A DNA stretch of 64,000 bases from Lachnospiraceae bacterium (GTDB lineage: Bacteria > Bacillota > Clostridia > Lachnospirales > Lachnospiraceae): the NCBI GenBank assembly GCA_900770345.1, contig CAAGKF010000394.1, forward strand, positions 1-64,000, read 5' to 3'. The notes below the pieces were generated by a model. The model did not search any database. It was not told the DNA's origin and saw only the letters and a list, made by a program, of their open reading frames with translations. Both the position numbers and the translations under genes were made by a program. Each line of letters starts with the position of its first letter. Within the stretch, counting starts at the first letter, position 1. Shown one piece after another: positions 58,066-64,000 of this stretch.

Positions 58066-58382
58066 TGTTCTTTCTCCAGAATGTATTCCGCTTTCGGAAT
58101 CATTGCTTCAATCTCGGTGCCAAGCTTCGCAATTTGCGAACCGTAGTTCACCGGATTCCTGATATGTGCGTTAAGGATTGCGCGTACCTGATACGGCGTG
58201 AAACGCCTGATCGGCTTGTGAATGGAGAACGGTAACAGTTTTACTTGATTTTCTTCCGAATCGCATTTTTCTGTTACCAGTTCCCCTGACAGGAACCGCT
58301 CAAGCGCCGCATACAGCGTATGGATGCCGCCGCGGTCGCGCAAATACCTGATCTGCTTTTCCGTCAAACGGATCGAAGCCAT
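58062..58382 (-). CDS. Hypothetical replication-region protein
   Basis: 106 aa, basic, with a helical N terminus (TEKQIRYLRDRGGIHTLYAA) and the conserved-looking PIRRFTPYQVRAILNAH. Overlaps the initiator start by 4 bp. Perhaps a DNA-binding accessory; no family recognised. Confidence 0.5.
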   Translation of the reverse strand: MASIRLTEKQIRYLRDRGGIHTLYAALERFLSGELVTEKCDSEENQVKLLPFSIHKPIRRFTPYQVRAILNAHIRNPVNYGSQIAKLGTEIEAMIPKAEYILEKEQ

Positions 58383-58383
58383 G

Positions 58384-59460
58384 TCACACCGCCATAAGCT
58401 GCTTTTTCGGCGGCTTGAAGGTGATAAGCTCGGAGAGCTCGGCGTTGAACTTCTCCTTGCCCTCCTTTTCGGTCTTGAACACGCCGGATTCCTTCAGCTC
58501 TTTTGCATACGCTTTTTCAAGTTTGGAAACAGACGCCGTGCAACAGTTCAGGAATGTTGCCGCATCCATACCGCTTTTGTCAAATGCCGCCTGAATGTCC
58601 TTGATTTCGCGCCCGCCGGAAGACTCTTTCAGGCGATACGGCCCGCATGAACCGGACTCTTCGCAAATCGCCTTGATCCGGTTGTCCACACGTTCACCGA
58701 GTTTTGCGACAAGATCGCATTTCCGTTTCAACTCCACCAGCGTTTCCGCCGGGAGCTCAGCCAGCGACGGCATCGGAACCAGCGTTTCCGCTTTGACGGC
58801 GACCATTTCGGCGGTTTTAGCCAACGCAGGGCAAGTTCCATGCGCCGCCGCCTTGCAATAGCGGCATTGCGTTTCGCCTGGCACCAGCGGCGCATTTTCT
58901 TTCATACATGCCGCCATAACCCGCGCCGCATACGCCGCAATTTTTGCCTTGTCGTTGAATGTGCAACTGGAATACTGACGAATGACCGGATTGATGAAAT
59001 GCACATCGGCAACGTCTTTCTTGAACTCCTGCATTGCCGCAAGAGCGTACAGCGCGCCTTGCGGGTTGTCGTTTGCGGCGTTGACCGCCCGATGTCCGAA
59101 CTTGAAATCAACGATGATTACTTTTTCCGGCGTGATAATGACAACGTCGGCAGTGCCGCGGTATTTCTCGATTCCGCAATAGGAATAGGAAAGCCGGTAT
59201 TCCGTCCTGACATCGTCGCCGTTTCCTGAAACGATCTCTGCCACCTTTTCCATCGCATCTCTGATATCGTCGTCGTTGATTTCAAGTTTGCCCTCGCCGT
59301 GGTAAAATGCGTCAATTGCCTTCGCGATCTCCTCATGTTTCCTCGTCCCCTCCTGTGAGTCCGGCGACTCGACGGACGGCAAATCCATTTCCATACGGTA
59401 GGAGCCAGGGCAGAGCTCCCGCCGCTCGAAGCTCGACGGCCCGAACGGACGGTGTTTCAT
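58384..59460 (-). CDS. DUF2800 nuclease-like protein
   Basis: 358 aa from the ATG at 59460. KVIIVDFKFGHRAV (PD-(D/E)XK core) and the Cys set near CRYCKAAAHGTC match DUF2800, related to Cas4/AddB-type nucleases. Works with RecT in phage recombination. Confidence 0.8.
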   Translation of the reverse strand: MKHRPFGPSSFERRELCPGSYRMEMDLPSVESPDSQEGTRKHEEIAKAIDAFYHGEGKLEINDDDIRDAMEKVAEIVSGNGDDVRTEYRLSYSYCGIEKYRGTADVVIITPEKVIIVDFKFGHRAVNAANDNPQGALYALAAMQEFKKDVADVHFINPVIRQYSSCTFNDKAKIAAYAARVMAACMKENAPLVPGETQCRYCKAAAHGTCPALAKTAEMVAVKAETLVPMPSLAELPAETLVELKRKCDLVAKLGERVDNRIKAICEESGSCGPYRLKESSGGREIKDIQAAFDKSGMDAATFLNCCTASVSKLEKAYAKELKESGVFKTEKEGKEKFNAELSELITFKPPKKQLMAV

Positions 59461-59487
59461 TTCTTCTTCCTGCATAATACAAATTCC

Positions 59488-59802
59488 TCAGTAATTTAAT
59501 TCACATGACCCTTGCGCTACTATTTTTCCGTTGAACAGGATGTCAATACATGTAGAATAATAGCCACTCTGAATTGAATAACATGGAATAAAGAACATTT
59601 TGTTTTCATTCCCGAAACGGAAACCGCTTTCTTCAACAAATTCAAAAGTCAAAGGCTTTTGAAACTCTGTATTACGTGCAATATCATCAAGTTGTGAAAA
59701 ATCAGCGTAATTGTTTTCACAGCAATTTTGTTCATGGTAGCATGTGATTTCATCTCCTGTATCGAACAGGATGCTGTCTAAATCAACTTTTATGATTTTC
59801 AT
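59488..59802 (-). CDS. Hypothetical early protein
   Basis: 104 aa, beta-rich, no motif recognised. It is 3 bp from the recT gene and within the same unit. Confidence 0.55.
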   Translation of the reverse strand: MKIIKVDLDSILFDTGDEITCYHEQNCCENNYADFSQLDDIARNTEFQKPLTFEFVEESGFRFGNENKMFFIPCYSIQSGYYSTCIDILFNGKIVAQGSCELNY

Positions 59803-59805
59803 TTC

Positions 59806-60630
59806 TCACTCTCCCATTTCCATTTTCTCGACGATCTGATTGAGGTTCGGCGCAACCATGTCAAAGCTGAAAATCTCGCCCTTTGACTCGACGTAAGCCT
59901 TGACTTCTTCGGCGGTCGACGGAATCCCCTTTTCGTCGATGAGCGCCTGAAGCTTTTCAACGTCGGACGGCTCGGCTTTCGGTGTTTCCGTCTGAGATTC
60001 AGCTTTCACCGCCGCGCTGTTCTGTTCAAACCGTGACGGACGCGCCTCGGTGACAATCGGCTGAACGTCGATCACTTCCTCCTCCGTATGGATTCCCATT
60101 GTCAATTCGGGAGCATACAGACGCGCAAACAGAGTCGCGCACCGGTAACGGAGCATCAGTTCCGGCATCGTCTGCCACTTGGAACCGTTCTTGCTGAACC
60201 AGCCCTCTTTTTTCGCCATGCCGATTGTGACTTCGGGCGATTCCAGAGTTTCCCCGGAAGCGTCTTTCGCCCATGCAATGCAGCCGTAGGAGTCGTCGCC
60301 CTTCTTGCCGGTCATCTTATACCGTAGCGGCGAAAACTTCTTTGACGCATTGACGCACGCCACAAGAAATTGCGAGCTCCACGCCGGTTTGCCGTGAACA
60401 ATATAAAGGTTCTGCATAACCATCAGCGGACTTGCCCCGATCCGCTGTGACATTTCAAGCGCGATCATGCAGTTTTCTGTCCGTTTCTGGAATGTTTGCG
60501 GAATAAGGTCAGACTTCGAAAGAAGCGAAGCAACCTTGTATGCGCTCGTGTAAAACTCGAAAAAATTCGGTGTTGCGTTGTCGTTCTGTGTTGCGACCGC
60601 CGTTTCAGTTTTCAGTAATTCGTTTGCCAT
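59806..60630 (-). CDS. recT: RecT-family recombinase
   Basis: 274 aa. The RecT core is clear (MSQRIGASPLMVMQNLYIVH, KPAWSSQFLVACVNAS, WQTMPELMLRYRCATLFARL). Anneals single strands and promotes strand invasion; partner of the DUF2800 nuclease. Confidence 0.9.
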   Translation of the reverse strand: MANELLKTETAVATQNDNATPNFFEFYTSAYKVASLLSKSDLIPQTFQKRTENCMIALEMSQRIGASPLMVMQNLYIVHGKPAWSSQFLVACVNASKKFSPLRYKMTGKKGDDSYGCIAWAKDASGETLESPEVTIGMAKKEGWFSKNGSKWQTMPELMLRYRCATLFARLYAPELTMGIHTEEEVIDVQPIVTEARPSRFEQNSAAVKAESQTETPKAEPSDVEKLQALIDEKGIPSTAEEVKAYVESKGEIFSFDMVAPNLNQIVEKMEMGE

Positions 60631-60675
60631 TTGACTTTTTTCCTTTCTCCTGTATATTACAGGCAGTTTTTGTTT

Positions 60676-60933
60676 TTATGATGCCCGGAGCTTTTCCCCG
60701 TTCCGGGTTTCGTTTTCTATGACCTCTTTCAGCTTTCTTGCAAATTCGCCGTTCAGCCTCAGATAACGGACTTTCCGACCGCGAACCAGGGCGGCGGATG
60801 TGATCTCGTCAACGACAAAATGATATTCGTTGACGTAAGTCTCCACGATCCCGCCCCGGAACCCGACGCATACCGTATGCTCTCCGATCGGAACATCGGC
60901 GTAACAGTAATCAATCCGCCCGTTCAGCTTCAT
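60676..60933 (-). CDS. Hypothetical early protein
   Basis: 85 aa, beta-rich N terminus (IDYCYADVPIGEHTVCVGFR), basic helical C terminus. No family recognised; early operon. Confidence 0.5.
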   Translation of the reverse strand: MKLNGRIDYCYADVPIGEHTVCVGFRGGIVETYVNEYHFVVDEITSAALVRGRKVRYLRLNGEFARKLKEVIENETRNGEKLRAS

Positions 60934-60960
60934 TTTTTATTTCCGTTCTTTTTGTCCATT

Positions 60961-61083
60961 TCAAAACCTGTGCGATTCTGTAATCTTTTTGATTCTGAAA
61001 AGCCGCCCCGCCGCCGCGATTGCCAGAATCGCCAGCGCCGGCGCCATCAGAGGCAGGCACAGCCTGAGAAACTCATTCATCAT
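60961..61083 (-). CDS. Small membrane protein
   Basis: 40 aa. One membrane helix (LRLCLPLMAPALAILAIAAA) and a basic end. GAGGCG lies before the ATG. The start overlaps the end of the zinc-ribbon gene at 61073. Confidence 0.5.
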   Translation of the reverse strand: MMNEFLRLCLPLMAPALAILAIAAAGRLFRIKKITESHRF

Positions 61084-61252
61084 CCGCCTCGCTTTCTTCG
61101 TCTTCTTCGTTTTCCGGTTCGCCGTTGATATTTCCGCTTTCTTCATCGCCGTAGTCGTAATCGGGATTCTCCGTTCCGCATTCCGGGCAGACGGCATGAC
61201 CGATGTAAAAGTGACGCCCGCACTCGTCGCATTGCGTTGTCTCGTCTTTCAT
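61073..61252 (-). CDS. Small zinc-ribbon protein with acidic tail
   Basis: 59 aa. CDECGRHFYIGHAVCPECG is a complete zinc ribbon; the tail is highly acidic (EDEESEADDE). GAGAGG upstream. Possibly a mimic or adaptor acting on a host nucleic-acid-binding complex. Confidence 0.6.
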   Translation of the reverse strand: MKDETTQCDECGRHFYIGHAVCPECGTENPDYDYGDEESGNINGEPENEEDEESEADDE

Positions 61253-61268
61253 GAAAAACCTCTCTTTT

Positions 61269-61496
61269 CTAAAGGCTGATTGTCAACCCGGCGTTGACCG
61301 CCGCCTCATAAGCCATGACCGTATCGCGGAAGCCGCCGAACCACTGAACCCCCTGCGACGGACCGCCGCGAAACAGAAAAAACTCGATCAGCTTCTTTTT
61401 CTTTTCGCGCAAGAGATTGAGCGCGCATTTCCGTCCGAGTTCATACCGGTAGTCTTTGCCGGTTCTGATGATTTCCAGAAGTTCCTCGTCGCTCAT
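61269..61496 (-). CDS. Hypothetical early protein
   Basis: 75 aa, helical, with a basic middle (LLREKKKKLIEFFLFRGG). AGGAGGAA ribosome site. The end contains TTGACAATCAG, similar to the antirepressor leader start, but within coding sequence. Confidence 0.55.
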   Translation of the reverse strand: MSDEELLEIIRTGKDYRYELGRKCALNLLREKKKKLIEFFLFRGGPSQGVQWFGGFRDTVMAYEAAVNAGLTISL

Positions 61497-61607
61497 TGAC
61501 CGTTCCTCCTTTCCGGTTGATTTTTTTTAACGTGTGATGTATATTCTGACATACCAGCCGACAACGAAACCGGCTGTCACCCCTGAAACAAGAAGGAAGA
61601 ATCTGTT

Positions 61608-61976
61608 ATGAGTGAAATCATAAAACTCTTCACCGCTGCCCTTGAGTTCATGAGTCCGTTTTGGACTGGCGTCGCGTTTGGTTTTCTGTTCGGATTTCTT
61701 GCTTTCCCCCGGATCAGCGGAAGCCCCGTTGCCAAGGAATGGCGCGATAAGCAGACCGCCAAGAAGAACCGGAAGAAGCGCCTTGCGCAGGTTCGGTTTC
61801 TTGCGGATCGCGGGCTTGAGTTCGACGCCGTTCAGACCATTTCCAGCCTTGAGACCGGAGAACGGTTTTGTCCGGAGTGTTTTGAAATGGACTGGACAAT
61901 TCACAAACTCAAACCCATGCACGAGCGATATAAGCCCGCAATTTTCTGCTCCCGGTGCGGGAGCCGTTACATTTGA
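61608..61976 (+). CDS. Membrane/zinc-ribbon protein
   Basis: 122 aa. An N-terminal membrane segment (about 14-32) and C-terminal CPECFEMD...CSRCGSRY zinc ribbon. GGAAGAA ribosome site. It is on the plus strand inside the minus-strand early region, like the first gene of the window in plan. Function unknown. Confidence 0.6.
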   Translation: MSEIIKLFTAALEFMSPFWTGVAFGFLFGFLAFPRISGSPVAKEWRDKQTAKKNRKKRLAQVRFLADRGLEFDAVQTISSLETGERFCPECFEMDWTIHKLKPMHERYKPAIFCSRCGSRYI

Positions 61977-62115
61977 ACGATCGGACATTTTGTTCTTCAT
62001 GCTGTTAACGTCCTTTTGTATTTGAAACTTTACGTTGATTCGATTACAAGACGGATTGCAAGGGCTGATGATGCCGGAGCAATCCATCTGTGAGTTTTTT
62101 TGCGGGATTATTCCG

Positions 62116-62274
62116 TTACATCTTCAGCAGATTCATGCAGAGCGCGATAAGCGCAAGAATGAACGCTGTAATAGCGATGTGCTTCACGCTGATTCCGAGC
62201 GCGTTGTTTGCGCTGTATCTCAGCTGGCAGTATTCGCATTCGTGCTTCGGATTTTTGCACTGTTTCGGATTCAT
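62116..62274 (-). CDS. Small Cys-plus-membrane protein
   Basis: 52 aa. CKNPKHECEYCQLRYS (possible metal site) followed by one membrane helix (HIAITAFILALIALCMNLL). GGAGGGCGG upstream; the ATG lies next to the stop of the previous gene. Confidence 0.6.
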   Translation of the reverse strand: MNPKQCKNPKHECEYCQLRYSANNALGISVKHIAITAFILALIALCMNLLKM

Positions 62275-62275
62275 T

Positions 62276-62563
62276 TTACCGCCCTCCGAGCTGATAATCC
62301 AGTATCAGGATGCCTTTGATCTCCTGCTTGAGCTTGCCCTCTATCGGCAGGGTGTCGATGTAGCGGTAGATTGCCTCCCGGTCGGCGATGGCTTCCGCGG
62401 CGAGCGTGATAGCCCCGAACGGATTGCGTTTGATTCTCTGTTGCACCGTTGCCGGGAAACCATACCAGATCGGACGTGTCGGGAATTGTTCCTGGTCGTG
62501 GCGTTGCGCCAGTGAGATTGCTTCTTCATTCAGTGGAAGCCGGTTTGTGTGTCTGCAATTCAT
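62276..62563 (-). CDS. CRHT-motif protein, longest copy
   Basis: 95 aa. Starts MNCRHTNRLPLNEEAISLA; the rest is helical and ends LDYQLGGR. It follows structured RNA copy A. The first 15 residues resemble the starts after copies B and C (MICRHTSRIPIRDAA), so the three form a family. The ATG overlaps the stop of the upstream frame. Confidence 0.6.
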   Translation of the reverse strand: MNCRHTNRLPLNEEAISLAQRHDQEQFPTRPIWYGFPATVQQRIKRNPFGAITLAAEAIADREAIYRYIDTLPIEGKLKQEIKGILILDYQLGGR

Positions 62564-62913
62564 GCTCTCGCCTCCTTGTGATTAGCGAACATTTTTAATG
62601 TGTTTCTTTTCTGCCGGTTCAGAGCAAAAAAGAAGGCTTGCGGGGTTGAACCACGAGTCACAAGTCTCGCCTGTCCGAAGACAGCCCCGCAAGCCAAAAT
62701 AAAACGCTTGCATGAAAAAATCGGGAGTGTGCCGTTTGACGGTACGACTGCCGCTTGTGAATCGAGTGGTTCAGACCCAATGCCTTTACAATAGCCTGAG
62801 CTTTCACCGAAGTCAAGCGGCTTTCTGAAAAAAGTTGCGATTTTTTTCGTGTCCGCGCTCTGCGGCGCGGCGGCGTCCCGGATCGGTATCCGGCTCGTGT
62901 GTCGGCAAATCAT
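62560..62913 (-). CDS. CRHT-motif reading frame running through RNA copy A
   Basis: 117 aa frame starting MICRHTSRIPIRDAAAPQSA, with AGGAGG upstream. Beyond about residue 35 the frame passes through the structured RNA A, so either the protein ends functionally there or the RNA is also coding. Its stop overlaps the next start (GCATGA), which supports translation to the end. Confidence 0.45.
   Translation of the reverse strand: MICRHTSRIPIRDAAAPQSADTKKIATFFRKPLDFGESSGYCKGIGSEPLDSQAAVVPSNGTLPIFSCKRFILACGAVFGQARLVTRGSTPQAFFFALNRQKRNTLKMFANHKEARA
62624..62785 (-). ncRNA. Structured RNA copy A (three-way junction, two long-range pairings)
   Basis: Closing stem P1 GGCTTGCGGGG/CCCCGCAAGCC (62695-62685/62645-62635). 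Hairpin P2 CTGTC-TTCG-GACAG. Hairpin P3 GCGAG/CTCGT with an 8-base loop. The P3 loop CTTGTGA pairs with upstream TCACAAG (62760-62754). Junction strand GGTTCA pairs with upstream TGAACC (62773-62768). Then a T-run (TTCTTTTTTG). A hairpin with CC-GTCAA precedes P1. Confidence 0.75.
62830..62913 (-). repeat. 84-bp direct repeat, copy 1
   Basis: Identical to 63184-63267, including the start of the CRHT-motif frame. It holds two hairpins: CCGGAT-ACCG-ATCCGG and CCGCGC/GCGCGG. Confidence 0.9.
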
Positions 62914-62934
62914 GGTTACCTCCTTCTGCAAAGG

Positions 62935-63267
62935 TTATTGATTGCTTTTTTGAGCCGTTTTCACGCGGGCACAAAAAAGGACTTGAAGAGGTTGAAAACA
63001 CGGCAGAAGACGTGCGCCGATCCTTACGGGTACAGCCCTCTCCAAGTCCAATAATAGACCTGAGGTATAAATGTTGGGATTTGTTGCCTTGACGGAAACA
63101 ACGCCCGCTTCTGCTTTCAGAGTTTTCAAGCTCCTTGCCTTTACAATAATCGGCAGGGCTTGCGATTTCAAGCGGGTTTTCGGAAAAGTTGCGATTTTTT
63201 TCGTGTCCGCGCTCTGCGGCGCGGCGGCGTCCCGGATCGGTATCCGGCTCGTGTGTCGGCAAATCAT
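62935..63267 (-). CDS. CRHT-motif reading frame running through RNA copy B
   Basis: 110 aa frame starting MICRHTSRIPIRDAAAPQSA (GAGG upstream). As for the 62560 frame, it stays open through a structured RNA (copy B) and stops just before the ribosome site of the next copy. The first 28 codons are identical in both copies; the rest differ. Confidence 0.45.
   Translation of the reverse strand: MICRHTSRIPIRDAAAPQSADTKKIATFPKTRLKSQALPIIVKARSLKTLKAEAGVVSVKATNPNIYTSGLLLDLERAVPVRIGARLLPCFQPLQVLFCARVKTAQKSNQ
62972..63135 (-). ncRNA. Structured RNA copy B
   Basis: P1 GGACTTGGAGAGG/CCTCTTCAAGTCC (63049-63037/62991-62979, one G-U). P2 GCTG...CGGC with a CGTAA loop. P3 GCACG/CGTGT with an 8-base loop. 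The P3 loop CTTCTGC pairs with GCAGAAG (63114-63108). Junction TTTTCAA pairs with TTGAAAA (63129-63123). A hairpin TTGTT...AACAA with a CC-GTCAA loop precedes P1. U-tract follows. Confidence 0.75.
63184..63267 (-). repeat. 84-bp direct repeat, copy 2
   Basis: Identical to 62830-62913; spacing 354 bp. Confidence 0.9.
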
Positions 63268-63325
63268 TGCTTGCACCTCTATTGCTAAGGATTTTCGTTA
63301 TCCTCTTTCGCGCCGTTCCAAGGGC

Positions 63326-63535
63326 ACAAAAAAGGGCTTGAGGGTTGGAACACGTGACTAACGACACGCCAGCCTTACGGCTGCCCTCAAGCCCAAAATC
63401 AAAACACAATGATTCGGTCTTGTAAAAATTACGGGAATCGTGCGCCGAGTTGACGGAACGACTGCCGCGTTAGTAAAGGGGTTCCAATCCCAATACTGGG
63501 AATATAACTCTAAAACCCCGTAATATCAAACGCAA
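63326..63535 (-). ncRNA. Structured RNA copy C
   Basis: P1 GGGCTTGAGGG/CCCTCAAGCCC (63394-63384/63344-63334). P2 CAGCC-GTAA-GGCTG. P3 GCGTG/CACGT with an 8-base loop. The P3 loop CGTTAGT pairs with ACTAACG (63474-63468). Junction GTTCCAA pairs with TTGGAAC (63487-63481). An outer stem ATTACGGG/CCCGTAAT (63534-63527/63435-63428) encloses the 5' part. A CC-GTCAA hairpin and a U-tract match the other copies. Confidence 0.8.
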
Positions 63536-63557
63536 ACTTATATTTTTTTTGAAAAAT

Positions 63558-63585
63558 TTGACTTGTTATAAAATAATTATATATT
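63558..63585 (+). promoter_or_regulatory. Promoter for the last gene
   Basis: TTGACT and TATATT with a 16-bp spacer, in a divergent region that must also serve the RNA copies on the other strand (TTGATA and TATATT 17 bp apart can be drawn there). Confidence 0.5.
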
Positions 63586-63610
63586 GATATAGAAAAAGGG
63601 GAAACAAAAT

Positions 63611-64000
63611 ATGCAAATAAAATGTAGCAAGTGTGGTCAATTATATAACGTTGACTTTTCCTTGGTTGGAAGAAAAGTTGAATGTGTTTGCGGTTTCAAG
63701 TGGTTTTTGCGTGAGCCTATGCCGCAAATAATGCCAGCTCGATCTCTTAACGAAGAACTTGAAGCAATATCTATGGAAGATATAGCGCGGTTCCCGGAAA
63801 AAACTGCTCAAAGAATATCAAATGCTATTTCAGCGCAATACATGAATTACATTAAAAAGACAAATATTATACAAGAAGAGTCTTTTAATGACGCTTATGA
63901 AAGTTTGAAAAATAATTGTGCATACGGTAATCCGGTTCCTGGCGTCTTTAAAGAGTTTTTCAAGTTATGCCGTAAAAAGAATACTGAAGATAAAAAGGCA
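63611..64000 (+). CDS. Zinc-ribbon protein, partial at window end
   Basis: At least 130 codons, open at the window edge. CSKCGQLYNVDFSLVG then CVCGFKWF is a zinc ribbon like the one in the protein at 23246; the rest is helical. AAGGGG ribosome site. Function unknown; the two genes may be paralogues. Confidence 0.6.
   Translation, partial: MQIKCSKCGQLYNVDFSLVGRKVECVCGFKWFLREPMPQIMPARSLNEELEAISMEDIARFPEKTAQRISNAISAQYMNYIKKTNIIQEESFNDAYESLKNNCAYGNPVPGVFKEFFKLCRKKNTEDKKA

Noticed and set aside
61279..61286. Another TTGACAATCAG site
   Set aside because: It lies inside coding sequence of the 61269 gene and lacks the rest of the leader, so chance is likely.
61527..62087. Minus-strand frame of 186 codons
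   Set aside because: Antisense to the zinc-ribbon gene at 61608, no ribosome site, low-quality sequence. Its C-terminal hydrophobic part is intriguing but unsupported.
62090..62515. Plus-strand frame of 141 codons
   Set aside because: Antisense to two minus-strand genes with good ribosome sites and coupling.
62635..62695. RNA copy A as a tRNA-like molecule (GGTTCAA resembles a T-loop)
   Set aside because: The P1/P2/P3 layout lacks an anticodon arm, and the GGTTCAA strand pairs with upstream sequence in all copies rather than forming a T-loop.
62813..63409. Minus-strand frame with two copies of NDLPTHEPDTDPGRR
   Set aside because: It is the other frame of the 84-bp repeats; the CRHT-motif frame has the ribosome sites and is shared with the third gene.

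Overview
This window reads as the genome (or nearly all of it) of a temperate tailed phage of siphovirus type. It carries a large terminase, a DUF4055-type portal, a MuF-like protein, a scaffold, an SU10-type major capsid, head-tail connectors, a major tail protein, a frameshifted tail chaperone pair, a TP901-type tape measure and fibre/tip genes, but no tail sheath. A tyrosine integrase lies next to a copy of the 3' end of a tRNA-Gly, and phage genes continue on both sides of it. That arrangement looks like attP in an unintegrated phage (or a circularised contig) rather than a prophage edge. Translation starts use strong Shine-Dalgarno sites. The host is not identifiable from the sequence. 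A gut bacterium is plausible, and the domain in the gene at 29991 recalls proteins I associate with Lentisphaerota/Verrucomicrobiota, but this is a weak hint.

Layout. 1-5.4 kb: small membrane and zinc-ribbon proteins, then the lysogeny switch (two-HTH S24 repressor facing a small ribbon-helix-helix protein), integrase and attP. 5.4-9.8 kb: unrecognised phage proteins, including a plus-strand trio with a retropepsin-like protease. 9.8-20.3 kb, minus strand: 22-bp tandem repeats, probable lysis genes, and fibre/tip genes with LamG, discoidin, LRR-like and Cys/Tyr repeat domains. 20.3-23.7 kb: a BRO antirepressor, an orphan HigA beside a HigB remnant, and an XRE/ImmA pair. 23.7-41.6 kb, minus strand: tail and head genes, Dam-like methylase and terminase, interrupted by plus-strand cargo (29.9-31.9 kb, 36.8 kb). 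41.7-45.1 kb: plus-strand cargo (AntA/AntB antirepressor, pentapeptide-repeat protein, ASCH protein). 45.1-63.3 kb, minus strand: the early operon, in transcription order small CRHT-motif genes with structured RNAs, RecT, a DUF2800 nuclease, initiator with iterons, DnaB-type helicase, RusA, helicase-methyltransferase fusion, PP-loop enzymes, SSB and a sigma-region-4-like regulator.

Three features stand out. (1) At 62.6-63.5 kb three tandem copies of a roughly 160-210 nt structured RNA share one architecture: a three-way junction, a pseudoknot into the P3 loop and a second long-range pairing to the junction strand. The helices covary almost completely. Each copy ends in a U-tract and precedes a small gene starting MxCRHTxRxP. 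I do not recognise this RNA. (2) A compact H-type pseudoknot leader with a CCTCC-like loop sits upstream of three antirepressors from three different families (BRO, P22_AR_N type, AntA/AntB), and in weaker form before a tail gene. This suggests a shared RNA-level control of antirepressors. (3) A one-orientation motif, ATTGACAATCCGGG followed by TA, lies just before ten late minus-strand genes or gene blocks and is absent before the early replication genes. It may be a late-activator site, perhaps for the sigma-like regulator at 46981, or a stoperator-like repressor site.

Expected flow (inference): the repressor holds lysogeny. The early operon runs from about 63.5 kb down to the terminator near 47.8 kb. 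The regulator at 46981 then turns on late genes through the repeated motif, and antirepressors help break immunity.
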